Source: Candidatus Gastranaerophilales bacterium
GTDB lineage: Bacteria > Cyanobacteriota > Vampirovibrionia > Gastranaerophilales > Gastranaerophilaceae
Assembly (NCBI GenBank): GCA_944323255.1
Contig: CALURU010000003.1
Coordinates: 78,234-142,233, forward strand
Reading direction: 5' to 3'
DNA: 64,000 bases
The notes beneath the pieces are model-generated. The model was not told the DNA's origin and did not search any database. It saw only the letters and a list, made by a program, of their open reading frames with translations. Position numbers and translations under genes: made by a program. Below are positions 8,915 through 19,000 of this stretch, piece after piece (position 1 is the stretch's first letter; every line of letters starts with the position of its first letter).

Positions 8915-9111
8915 TAAAACAGTGACTAAGTGACTGGGTGATTAAGTGACTAAGAAATTTTCTATTCATATATCACAGTTCTAAAATAAAAAGTAAGTGG
9001 ATTTACTAATCCAACCTACACTTTCTCAGTCACTCAGTCACTTAATCACTCAGTCACTGTCAAATAGTGCTATTCACACTTCACGCTTCACGATAAAAGA
9101 AAGGACAAAAT
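8915..9111. repeat. Spacer of inverted octamer arrays between nuoK and nuoL
   Basis: Bases about 8922-8956 carry TGAC-TAAG/TGAC-TGGG octamers on the + strand. Bases about 9025-9061 carry the same units on the - strand (CAGTCACTCAGTCACTTAAT), so the two arrays can form a long hairpin. Bases 9068-9091 are the heptamer-like CACTTCACGCTTCACG on the - strand. The nuoL ribosome site AAAGGA is at the end. Confidence 0.7.
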
Positions 9112-10929
9112 TTGATTTTAGACAACATATATTTAATACTTCTGCTTCCGCTCTGGATATTTTTAATCATAATGAGCGCAAGATTTTTTGCCGTATATGT
9201 AAATAATAAGATAATTTATACACTTACCTTGCTTTCATCTTTTCTTGGTGTACTTTTGTGTTCCGTAAGTCTTTTGAAGCTGGATAATATTGTAGAGCAA
9301 ACTCTTCCGTTTATAAAAATAAATAATTTTACTCTCGAGTGCGGACTTCATATTGATAAATTATCTTTGATTGTTGCTCTTGTTCTCTTTCTGGTAAGTT
9401 TTTTTGTTCAGTTATTTTCTGTCTCATATATGAAAGATGAACCTAAAAAATACAGGTTTTTTGCATACTTAAATATGTTTAATTTTTCAATGGCGGGTCT
9501 TTTATTCAGTCCGAATTTATTCCAGATGTATTTTTTCTGGGAACTTGTAGGAATTATGTCTTACCTGCTTATAGGGTTTGATTACAAAAACAAAGAGAAA
9601 TCCGAAGCCTCAAGACGTGTGTTTTTGATGAACAGAGTCGGTGATACGGCTTTAGCGGGAGCAATTATTTTCTCTTCTTATATTATGTTTTCTTATGGCG
9701 GAAATCTCACTTTTGCAACGCTTTCTTTTGAAGATATGAATGCAATTTCAACCATTTTATCCGCATATACCTCTACTCCGCTTTATTACATAATTTGTAT
9801 TTTGTTTATCACGGGTGCGGCTGTAAAATCTGCCCAGTTTCCGTTTTACACCTGGCTTCAGGATGCTATGGAAGCGAAGCTTCCGGTAAGTGCACTTTTA
9901 CATTCGGCAACAATGGTTGTTGCGGGAGCTTATTTATTAATAAGACTTGTGCCGATGTTTACTCTGGAAGAACCGTTAATGTACATAATTTCAGGACTTG
10001 GAATTTTAACTGCACTTATCTGTTCAATTCTTGCCTCAATTGAAACTCATCCTAAAAAAGTCCTTGCCTATTCAACTTCTGCAAATTTAGGTTTGATATT
10101 TTTAGCGGTTGGTGTTTTAAATATAAAAGCAGCTTTGATATTTTTGATTGCGCACGCTTTTATTAAATCTATGTTATTTTTATCACTTGATAAATGTGAA
10201 AATTATGTTAACTACGTCACCTTCCTGCTTGGCGGTTTAAGTTTGTCAGGGCTTATTTTTGCAGGAGTTGTGGCAAAAGAATTTTTGTTCGTATCGGTTC
10301 AAAATAATACTCTTTTATCCGTATTATATTGTATCGCAGCTTTTATAACAGCTTTCTATATAATGCGAATTTCTCTTGTAATGATTAAAGACAAAAATCT
10401 TGTTAACAGAATCGATACTTTTGAATATCTTCCGATTGCGTTTTTATTTTTGTTAAATATTATTTTCTATTTCTTTATACGGGAAAAAGTTTCATATAAA
10501 GTTGCAGAGCCTTTCTGGGCAGCACTTGCCGGATGGGCGGCAGTTTATATTCTGCATACTAAAAATTTGCTTACCAAATTTAGCCGAACGCCAAGGCTGC
10601 TGGAAAAGCTTTATAATAATATATTGACAAAAATTTATAGCTTTATAGCAAATACAGCAAACTTTGTTGACGTGAAGATTTTAGCTGATTATCGCCCTTT
10701 GATATGGTTTGCACGGTTTGATGTCAAATTTGTAAATTGGATTGAGATGAATATTATGAACAAAGCAGTCAGTGTTACTTGCGGCTCTGCCAAAAAGTTT
10801 TCCGAATGGTGTGAAAAACTCCAGACAAAAAATGTGCAGAGTTATAATGCTTATGCTTTCATAATAGTTACGATTGTTTTATGTTTGGTAATAATTGCTT
10901 ACAAAATAATGATAAATCAGATGAGCTAA
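9112..10929 (+). CDS. nuoL: Complex I subunit L (antiporter-like)
   Basis: 605 residues beginning with TTG after GAAAGGA. It is a Mrp/NuoL-type proton channel with about 14 helices plus a C-terminal lateral helix and final anchor. The key acidic helix has MYFFWELVGIMSYLLIG, and the broken-helix region has QFPFYTWLQDAMEAKLPVSALLHSATMV. The loop after the HAFIKSMLFLSLD helix is shorter than usual, lacking the GGL-K-M segment between helices 10 and 11. The unbroken frame suggests function is kept. It ends nine bases before nuoM. Confidence 0.95.
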   Translation: MILDNIYLILLLPLWIFLIIMSARFFAVYVNNKIIYTLTLLSSFLGVLLCSVSLLKLDNIVEQTLPFIKINNFTLECGLHIDKLSLIVALVLFLVSFFVQLFSVSYMKDEPKKYRFFAYLNMFNFSMAGLLFSPNLFQMYFFWELVGIMSYLLIGFDYKNKEKSEASRRVFLMNRVGDTALAGAIIFSSYIMFSYGGNLTFATLSFEDMNAISTILSAYTSTPLYYIICILFITGAAVKSAQFPFYTWLQDAMEAKLPVSALLHSATMVVAGAYLLIRLVPMFTLEEPLMYIISGLGILTALICSILASIETHPKKVLAYSTSANLGLIFLAVGVLNIKAALIFLIAHAFIKSMLFLSLDKCENYVNYVTFLLGGLSLSGLIFAGVVAKEFLFVSVQNNTLLSVLYCIAAFITAFYIMRISLVMIKDKNLVNRIDTFEYLPIAFLFLLNIIFYFFIREKVSYKVAEPFWAALAGWAAVYILHTKNLLTKFSRTPRLLEKLYNNILTKIYSFIANTANFVDVKILADYRPLIWFARFDVKFVNWIEMNIMNKAVSVTCGSAKKFSEWCEKLQTKNVQSYNAYAFIIVTIVLCLVIIAYKIMINQMS

Positions 10930-10938
10930 AGGAGAAAT

Positions 10939-12441
10939 ATGGAAAAACTTTTATCACTACCGTTTTTAATATTTATGCCGCTTGTGATATCAATGTTTGT
11001 GATATCGCCGTTGTTTACAAGAAATGAAATTGTCGTAAGAAGGTTTGCAAAATCTGTATTCGGGTTTCACTTTCTTTATTCAATTTTGATGCTGGCGCTT
11101 TTTGATCCTGCTAATCCATACATAAGCCAGATTCATTTCTTCGGGCTGGATTGGGTTCAGTCAATGGGTATAAAATTTATTTTCAAGATTGATAACATTT
11201 CAATGATACTTGTTATGCTCACTTCTTTTGTTTTTCTTATTTCATCTTTTGCAAGCAAATTTAATATAAGAGAGAATCACAAATTCTATTATTCAATGCT
11301 TTTACTTCTTGAAAGCGCTATTCTCGGAATTTTTACGGCAGGTGATATGTTTGTTTTCTTCCTGTTTTGGGAGTTGGAGCTGATTCCGGCATACTTCCTC
11401 ATCGGGGGTAAATGGAAGAATCTGGAAAACGAAAGCGAAGCTATAAAGGCACAAAATTCAGCTATAAAATTTGTTTTATTTACCTTCTTAGGAAGCATGG
11501 TCATGCTTCTCGGAATTCTGCTTCTTCATTACTATAACTTTATTTCTAACGGTATTTTATCCGCAAGTTTTGTTGATATAAATTCATCACAAATTCCTGC
11601 AAATATTCAGAATATTATTTCTGTATGTTTGCTGATAGGATTTGGTGTGAAGCTGCCTATTATACCGCTGCATACCTGGCTTCCGGACGCTCACACAAAT
11701 GCGCCGACTCCTGTGAGCATGATTCTTGCAGGAATCCTTTTAAAAACAGGGGCATACGGTATTTTTAGGTTTAATTACCAGACACTTTCAGATGCTTTTA
11801 TTACAATAGCACCGTATCTTGCGGTTTTTGCATTAATAAATATTATTTATACGGCTTTCGTTGCTTATGCTCAAACTGATATTAAACGAATTGTAGCGTA
11901 TTCAAGTATTTCAAATATGGGGCTTATACTTTTAGGGCTATGTGCAATAAATCAAATCGGTCTTTCGGCTTCTGTTTTCCATATGGTAGCGCATGCTCTT
12001 ATAACCTGCGGATTGTTTATGATTGCAGGTATTGTTTATTTGAGATGTAAAACAAGAGATATAAACACTTTATCCGGAATTGCAACTGTAATGCCGAGAT
12101 TGTTCGGCTTTGCAACACTGATTGTACTTGCTTCAATCGGAATACCCGCCTTTGCTCCGTTTGTAAGTGAAATTTTGACAATTATAGCTTCTTTGAATGC
12201 TGATTTTTCGGATGTGTTAAAGTTTGCTGCTGTATTCTCACTTCCGCTGCTTATAATAAGCTCTTGTTATATGCTCAAATTTTTACACAAAAGTTTCTAT
12301 GGCGAACTGCCGCAGGAGTTTGAAAAAGTTAACGATATAACTGTTCACGAATTTATAGTTCTGGCTTCCACTCTTGCAGGGCTTGTAATTTTCGGAATCT
12401 TCCCGCAGGTTCTCCTTTCTATGACGCTAAGCATGGGGTAA
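10939..12441 (+). CDS. nuoM: Complex I subunit M (antiporter-like)
   Basis: 500 residues, 14 helices. Conserved features are FFLFWELELIPAYFLIG with its glutamate, the lysine-containing KLPIIPLHTWLPDAHTNAP, and HMVAHALITCGLFM. An AAGGAG ribosome site is present. It forms one of three proton half-channel units. A 93-base spacer separates it from nuoN. Confidence 0.96.
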   Translation: MEKLLSLPFLIFMPLVISMFVISPLFTRNEIVVRRFAKSVFGFHFLYSILMLALFDPANPYISQIHFFGLDWVQSMGIKFIFKIDNISMILVMLTSFVFLISSFASKFNIRENHKFYYSMLLLLESAILGIFTAGDMFVFFLFWELELIPAYFLIGGKWKNLENESEAIKAQNSAIKFVLFTFLGSMVMLLGILLLHYYNFISNGILSASFVDINSSQIPANIQNIISVCLLIGFGVKLPIIPLHTWLPDAHTNAPTPVSMILAGILLKTGAYGIFRFNYQTLSDAFITIAPYLAVFALINIIYTAFVAYAQTDIKRIVAYSSISNMGLILLGLCAINQIGLSASVFHMVAHALITCGLFMIAGIVYLRCKTRDINTLSGIATVMPRLFGFATLIVLASIGIPAFAPFVSEILTIIASLNADFSDVLKFAAVFSLPLLIISSCYMLKFLHKSFYGELPQEFEKVNDITVHEFIVLASTLAGLVIFGIFPQVLLSMTLSMG

Positions 12442-12534
12442 ATATATTGGGTTGGTAAGTAAAACTACAAGTTAAAAAGCCCGAAGCAATCCAGAGATAA
12501 CTACTCACTATTCACTGAAAAAGAAAGGTTCAGA

Positions 12535-13968
12535 ATGCTAAAAGATCTATTTAATATTTTATTACCACACATATCGATAGCAGGGTTTATAATTTTGCAG
12601 CTGGTATTAAGCATGGCTCTCTCTCCGAGATTTTACCGCTATGCAAGACTTGTGTCTGCTATCGGAATATCTTTGAGCATTATTTTACTTTCTACTGTCC
12701 AGACAGAACCGCAGTATTTTGCTTTCAGAGATTCGTTAATGTCAGATAGTTACACTCTCTTATTTGACTTTTTGATACTTGTATGCGGATTTTTTACTGC
12801 ACTTCTCAGCCGAAACCACATAAGAACAATCAAAGCTAATGCTTATACGTTTCAAGCGGTGCTCCTTTGCGGAATTTTCGGGGCAATGAATATTATATCT
12901 GCAAATGATTTTCTTACACTTTTTGTATCAATAGAAATTTTGAGTTTTTCAACGTATTTTTTGATAGCTTCTGCTAAAGGTTATTATTCTAAAGAAGCAT
13001 CTTTCAAATATCTTCTGACTTCGGCAGTTTCAACAGGTGTTTTTCTTTTTGGTGTCTCATATTTGTACGGAATTACAGGTTCGCTAAATTTATCTGTAAT
13101 TTACGAAAGGATTATGATTCAAGAACCTTCTATTATGTATTCAATATCTGCAATAATGATTGTTCTCGGAATTATATCCAAGCTTGCGCTTTTTCCGTTT
13201 GCAAACTGGGTAATTGACGTTTACAAGGGGGCGGAAACTTCTGTTCTTGCATTTTTGTCTACGATACCAAAACTTGCAATATTCGGAATAGTTTGCAGAC
13301 TGCTGGTATTTCCGCTCTCAAACAGTTTTGAATTGACTTTTGTGCTTGTAGCAGCAAGTTTAATAACGGCTTTCTGGGCTAATATTTATGCAATCAGGGA
13401 AAATAACGTAAAAGCGATTCTTGCTTGTTCGACAGCAGCAAATTCATCTTATGTAATGTTTGCGGCAAGTCTGGTTTCTGTTTACAATCTTTCAACGGTA
13501 ATTTTCTATCTTTTATGCTATGTGATGATGAATATTTCTGTTTTTGCATTCCTGAATATATGTTCAGACAGGCATGATATGAATGTGAAAAGTTTTAAAG
13601 GCTTGTTTTATAACAATCACGGACTTGTCGGTGCATATGCTTTTTCGATTCTCGGACTTGCAGGTATTCCCGTAACTTCAGGATTTATTGCAAAAATTTA
13701 TCTTTTCACTGCAATTGCAAGCTCCGGTTTAATCTTTGTTCCGTTTCTGCTGATACTTTTGATTTTAATGGTTGTTGCTTTGTATTATTACTTAAAAATT
13801 CTTATGCCGCTTTTTGAAAAATGTGATAAGAATGTTGAAGTCACTCTGCTAAAACCGGTATTTTCTCAAAAGTTTGTGCTGGTTATCACTGCAATTATAA
13901 CGCTTTTGATAGGTATTTATCCGGAGAAGATAATCGAGCTTTGCAGGTTTATTGCTTATAATATTTAA
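12535..13968 (+). CDS. nuoN: Complex I subunit N (antiporter-like)
   Basis: 477 residues, about 14 helices. Family marks are LFVSIEILSFSTYFLIA (essential glutamate), KLALFPFANWVIDVYKGAETSV and the LAGIPVTSGFIAKIYLF helix. The ATG follows GAAAGG. It is the last gene of the operon: a perfect 38-base palindrome follows directly, and the next gene is convergent. No nuoE, nuoF or nuoG occurs in or next to the operon. Confidence 0.95.
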   Translation: MLKDLFNILLPHISIAGFIILQLVLSMALSPRFYRYARLVSAIGISLSIILLSTVQTEPQYFAFRDSLMSDSYTLLFDFLILVCGFFTALLSRNHIRTIKANAYTFQAVLLCGIFGAMNIISANDFLTLFVSIEILSFSTYFLIASAKGYYSKEASFKYLLTSAVSTGVFLFGVSYLYGITGSLNLSVIYERIMIQEPSIMYSISAIMIVLGIISKLALFPFANWVIDVYKGAETSVLAFLSTIPKLAIFGIVCRLLVFPLSNSFELTFVLVAASLITAFWANIYAIRENNVKAILACSTAANSSYVMFAASLVSVYNLSTVIFYLLCYVMMNISVFAFLNICSDRHDMNVKSFKGLFYNNHGLVGAYAFSILGLAGIPVTSGFIAKIYLFTAIASSGLIFVPFLLILLILMVVALYYYLKILMPLFEKCDKNVEVTLLKPVFSQKFVLVITAIITLLIGIYPEKIIELCRFIAYNI

Positions 13969-13970
13969 CT

Positions 13971-14008
13971 ACTCACTCCCGGTGCGGCATGCCGCACCGG
14001 GAGTGAGT
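13971..14008. terminator. 38-base perfect palindrome, bidirectional terminator
   Basis: The arms (13971-13988 and 13991-14008) are fully complementary around a central AT, and the core is GC-rich (CCGGTGCGGC). It lies between the convergent nuoN and rpsA stops, where it can end both transcripts. The flanking T/A tracts are weak. Confidence 0.8.
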
Positions 14009-14032
14009 AAATCTGTTATTCAATTTCAAAGC

Positions 14033-15088
14033 TTATGCTTTTTGAATATCTTTTACGCTAAGCGCAATTCTGTGTTCTTTCGGAGTGAATTTCTTGATTA
14101 ATACATCAACTTCAGAACCTACTTTGAACATGTTGAACGGATTAACGTTGTCATCTGACATTTCTGATACAGGAAGAAGTGCTTCTACTCCAGGGAATAT
14201 GTTAATGAAAGCACCGAAAGTTGTAACCTTATTTACAGTTCCCTTAACGACTTGTCCTTCTTCAAACTGACCTTCAATTTGCTGCCAAGGATTTTCACCC
14301 ATTCTCTTTAATGATAAAGAAATTCTCTTTAATTCGTGATCGATTTTGATAATCTTAACTTCGATAGTGTCACCGAGAGTTAAAACATCAGACGGGTGTT
14401 TAATTCTCTGCCAAGAAATTTCAGAAATAGGAAGAAGTCCGTCAATTCCGTTGATATCAACGAATGCACCAAAGTCTGTAATTCTTACAACATTACCTTT
14501 TACTACCTGATCTTCTTCAAGAGAAGAAAGAACGTTGTCTACAACCTGATCTCTCTGTTCTGCAACAGCCTGTCTTTGAGAAAGAATAAGTTTGTTTTTC
14601 TTTGGATCTGCTTCAAGAACTTTAACTTCGATTTTCTGATCGATAAGACCGTCAAACGGAGTTCCTGTTCTAAGTTGGGAAGATGGAATAAAGCCTTTAA
14701 GATCTGCTACATCAACAAGAACACCGCCCTTAACTGTAGAAACAACCTTAGCAAGAATTGTATCGCCCTGAATTTTAGCGTCATTCAATTGTGCCCATGC
14801 CTGAGCGAATGCGATTCTCTTGAGTGATAACTGCATCGGCTCGTCATTGTTTTCTTCTTTTAATACATAAAATTCTCTGGTATCACCGATTTCTAAACCT
14901 TCTACGTCGCTAGAAAGTTCTTTGTTAGGCAGATACGCTTCCATTTTAGCGCCCTTAACGCTTACAAGATAACCTTCCGGTTCTTTTTTTATTACTGTAC
15001 CTTCTACGATATCTGCAACATTGTTAGTTTTTGCAAAACTTTCTTCTAACAACATTTCAAATTCGTCACGAACATCAGTTGCTGTCAT
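14033..15088 (-). CDS. rpsA: 30S ribosomal protein S1 (four S1 domains)
   Basis: 351 residues. It binds mRNA on the 30S subunit. Four OB-fold S1 repeats are visible: about 27-95 (VEGTVIKKEPEGYLVSVKG), 107-175 (LAKVVSTVKGGVLVDV), 193-262 (VKGNVVRITDFGAFVDINGI) and 277-349 (VKGTVNKVTTFGAFINIFPG). This is shorter than the six-repeat proteobacterial form and close to the cyanobacterial type. The ATG follows GGAGGAAAAT within two bases of the ispH stop, so the two genes are one transcription unit. Confidence 0.95.
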   Translation of the reverse strand: MTATDVRDEFEMLLEESFAKTNNVADIVEGTVIKKEPEGYLVSVKGAKMEAYLPNKELSSDVEGLEIGDTREFYVLKEENNDEPMQLSLKRIAFAQAWAQLNDAKIQGDTILAKVVSTVKGGVLVDVADLKGFIPSSQLRTGTPFDGLIDQKIEVKVLEADPKKNKLILSQRQAVAEQRDQVVDNVLSSLEEDQVVKGNVVRITDFGAFVDINGIDGLLPISEISWQRIKHPSDVLTLGDTIEVKIIKIDHELKRISLSLKRMGENPWQQIEGQFEEGQVVKGTVNKVTTFGAFINIFPGVEALLPVSEMSDDNVNPFNMFKVGSEVDVLIKKFTPKEHRIALSVKDIQKA

Positions 15089-15090
15089 AA

Positions 15091-15957
15091 TTATTTTCCT
15101 CCTTTTATTTTTAATATGACTTTATCTATTATTGATTGCGGAGTTGAAGCCCCGGCTGTTATGCCGATAGATCTAACTCCTTCTAATATTTCTGGTTTTA
15201 ATTCCGTATCATTTTCAATATGAATAGTTTTTGTATAATCTTTTAAAATTTCTGCTAGGTGCGAAGTGTTTGCACTTTTTCTTGAACCTACTACAATCAT
15301 TAAGTCGCTTTCTTTGGCAAGTTCTTTTGCTTCTTTTTGACGCATTGCAGTTGACTGACAGATGGTATTGTAAATTAAAACCTCTTTTGCAATTGTGTTA
15401 AGGTAATTCACAATCAGGTTAAGAGAAGATACCATCTGTGTTGTTTGGACAACAACGCCGACTTTTCTGTGTGATTTAATAGCAGCTTCGTACGGAGCAA
15501 GTTCTTCTATGGTTGTTGCGACAACTACCTTGTCAGAATATAAATCAGCATTAGCCTTGATTGCCATGACTTCCGGATGATTAGGCTTGCCTACAATTAC
15601 AACAAAATAATCATTTTTTGCAAGTTCAACAGCACGCTGCTGAACTTTTTTTACGTCAGGGCAGGTCAGATCAACAAGTTCAAATCCGGCATTTTTAATT
15701 TGTTCAAAAATTTCAGGCGCAGCACCATGACTTCTTACAATACAAATCCCGTTACCGTGCTCCGGAATCTCATTGATTGTTTTGATTCCCATTGCTTCAA
15801 GTTCATTAATAACATCAGTGTTATGTATGAGTTCGCCTAAAATATAAATATTTTTATCAGGGTTTTCTTTTTTTAGCTTGACAGCAGTTTCTACGGCACG
15901 TTTAACACCGTAACAAAATCCTGCAAATTTGGCTAGTTTTATGTTTGGATTAGTCAA
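15091..15957 (-). CDS. ispH: 4-hydroxy-3-methylbut-2-enyl diphosphate reductase
   Basis: 288 residues. It performs the last step of the MEP isoprenoid pathway, reducing HMBPP to IPP and DMAPP with a 4Fe-4S cluster. The three cluster cysteines are in AGFCYGVKRA, DLTCPDVKK and NTICQSTAMRQ. The substrate histidines are in LGELIHN, RSHGAAPE and GKPNHPEV. The start is TTG: an in-frame TGA lies five codons upstream and no ATG comes before the conserved core. It is followed at two bases by rpsA, a pairing that in Clostridia is often a gene fusion. Confidence 0.95.
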   Translation of the reverse strand: MTNPNIKLAKFAGFCYGVKRAVETAVKLKKENPDKNIYILGELIHNTDVINELEAMGIKTINEIPEHGNGICIVRSHGAAPEIFEQIKNAGFELVDLTCPDVKKVQQRAVELAKNDYFVVIVGKPNHPEVMAIKANADLYSDKVVVATTIEELAPYEAAIKSHRKVGVVVQTTQMVSSLNLIVNYLNTIAKEVLIYNTICQSTAMRQKEAKELAKESDLMIVVGSRKSANTSHLAEILKDYTKTIHIENDTELKPEILEGVRSIGITAGASTPQSIIDKVILKIKGGK

Positions 15958-16064
15958 ATATTTTGTAATTCACTTTCTAAAAGAACTAGAGGAGTTTTCC
16001 TCAGTACCAATATTAAACTATAAATAATATTAAAAGTAAAGTGCGATAGGCGGACAAGACTTAT

Positions 16065-19000
16065 TTATGACAAAACATGTTCAAAAATAACACTCGGCTC
16101 CTGCTCGGTTTCCTTGTTACCCCAGCCTTTGGCTTTGGCAGAAGTTGTTATATAGAGTTTTTTCTGCGCACGTGTAATCGCTACATACAATAATCTCAAA
16201 CTCTCTTCCGAATTGAATTCTCTGAGTTCAAGCTCTGATTTTTTCTTATAGTGAGGATTAAACCCTCTCACCTCTTCCATAAATATTGTTGAAGATTTTG
16301 TTTTGGCTTTTTTTACATCAATAGATAAATTCTTTTCAGCCATCTCCGGCAGAAATACATATTCAAACTCATCGCCTTTTGACTTATGCAAAGTCATTAT
16401 CTGAACTTTTCCCTTCATTGCATCTTTGTCCTCTTCTTCCGAGAAGAACTTAAATCCGCTTAAAGTCGGCTTTTTAGAAATTTCTTCCAGTCTTTGTAGT
16501 ACAAGATTAAATTTTGCATTAGAACTCAATCGTTTAACAAGTGTTGCGATTAAATACACATTGGATTTTTCGATATCGCTTGTGTAATAAAAAAGTCCGA
16601 TTCTGATTACAAGCTCCTCAAGCGGCAGTGTTGAAGAATTTAGCCAGTACTGCATATCCCACAAAAATTGCGCAAGGTCGTTTGATTCGATATCATCTCC
16701 GTCTTTTTGAATAAAAGGTCTTTCAGACGCCCTGATTTCAAGCTGTAATCTTTGCTTATAGAAACCTAAATCAGAGAGCGTTTCGTAAGTCGATACAACA
16801 ACCTCATTATCAAACGGGTTCTGAATAAATTTCAGAATGGCAAATATTGTATTGAAAACTCCTTTTTGTCCTAATGATTCGCTTCTTGTAATACTTTTTA
16901 AGCCCGCATCATTTATAAAGCCTGCCCAGGAAGCCACCTGATAATTGTTTCTCAAAAGTATTCCGATTGTTGCATCTTTGTTTCTTGTAAGAATATTTTT
17001 AATTTCTTTGAGGATAAAATTTCTTTCGGCAAAAGCATTTTCAAAAACACGTGAAAAAATGGCATTTTCGCTGACAGGATTTTTCCCCTCAACCCCTTGC
17101 ATATAACTCGTGAAAAACGCTTTCGGTAAAATCTCATTCCCGTAATTTACAAGATTATTCGCTAACGTCATAACCTCCTGCGTGCATCTTTGTGAATGGT
17201 TCATCTCAACGGTCTTATCTGCAGTTTTGATAAACTGCCTGAACCCTTCAACATCAGCGTTGGAAAACGTTGTCGTAATTGCCTGATTAATATCTCCGCA
17301 TCTTACAAGATTTTTATATTTTCCGCTCAAAAGTGCAATTAATCTTTGCTGAACTCCGGATGAATCCTGCGCTTCGTCCTCTATAATATATTCGCAAATG
17401 TTTTGATAATACTCTAAAATATCCGGATTGTTTTCAAGAAGCTTAACAGACATAATCAAAATATCATCATAGTCGATTAAATTTTCCTCCCTCAATTTTG
17501 CCTGATATTCTCTATAAAAGTTCTTGAATTTCTCAATTTTCTTATCCGTAGAAGGAGTATCAATATTTCCTTCCTGCAGTTTTATAACAGAAATAGCTCT
17601 GTCAAATTCATCACTCTCGGTTTTTGTGAATTTTCCTGCTATAGATTTTATAATCCGCATCCTCTGGGTATCGTCGCAAATATCAAAATCAGAATCCAGA
17701 TTTAACCTTTCATAATTTGCATTTTCTTTTATAATCTTTAGTGCAAGTCCGTGAATTGTACTGATATTAGGAAGCTGGGTTGAATTAGGGCACATGTTCT
17801 TGATTCTTTCTCTGAAATTTCTGGCAGCTGAATCCATGTAAGTAAGAACAAAAATATTCGATGGAGTTACCCCTTGATTTATAAGTTTGATAATTAATGC
17901 AAGCAAAATGGTAGTTTTTCCCGCACCCGGAACTGCAGAAATTGCCATGCTTCCGCTTTTGTAATCCAGAACGGGTTTCTGGTCAGCTCGCGGTATAATT
18001 TTGAAAGCTATCGCTCCCTCTCCTTCGGGGAGGGTTGGGGAGGGGGTTGAACCTGCAAGATATTCTTCTATTCCGCCCAGATTCTCGACGCCTGCAGGAT
18101 CAAACAAACTCGAACATGCCCAGATATGGTCAGATGCGAGCAGCAAGAGTTTTCTTAAAATTCTTGCCGTCTTTTGTTTAGCTAAAAATATATCATCCTC
18201 AACCGTATACTCGTCCTTTGTCCAATCAGCTTGAAAAACCCACGCATTATACAGAGGTCCTGTATCTGTCTTTACCCAGTCAGAATGCGAAACATCCAGC
18301 CAAAACTGGTATTTTGAAGAAATCTTGTTATCAATGATTTTTTGCGGAGTTGCAACAACAAGATCATCATCTCCAAATTCCAGAATCGTACTGGGATTTT
18401 CTGCAATAATTGAGTTTTCTATCTGAACAATAATCTCCTCCGCACGCTCAATTACGGTTTTTTCACCGAGAACACTTTCAAAATCCCTTAATTGTTTTAT
18501 GAAGAAATTAAATTTATTAATCTTACTTCCGTCTGCATGCTCTACCAATTTGTAAAACAATTCGTAAACTTTTAATGATAATTTTTCATCTTTTTCTTTA
18601 ATCTCTTCAAAAACTTTTAAAAACTTTTGATATTTTTCATCATAAAATTCAAGAGTTATTTTAGGAAGTGTTCCGGAATTTTTGTATCCTGCAAGAATAC
18701 TGTCGCAATATTTTAAAGGGATACCGAGATAATCAGATAAAATTACCCTCAGCTCCATTTCCGTAATATCAATTCCAAGCATGAGTTTGAGAATATTCAA
18801 ACTCGCTTTAACCAACGGATTGTCAATTAGTTTTTCGCTTCCTGATAAAAACAGAGGATTGCAGATATGTTTCAAATTCTCCTCCAGAGTAAATTTGAGC
18901 ATGTTGTCCTGGAGCGGAGTGATAATTGTAATATCTTTTGCTTTAACATTTTTTTTGAATAAGTTTTTTATCTTTTCAATCGTGAAATCCAGAATTTCAG

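Noticed and set aside
9025..9206. Frame starting in the octamer array before nuoL
   Set aside because: It reads repeats and then the nuoL start in another frame.
14396..14827. 143-codon + strand frame opposite rpsA
   Set aside because: Antisense to a strongly conserved gene with no ribosome site and unlikely residue content.
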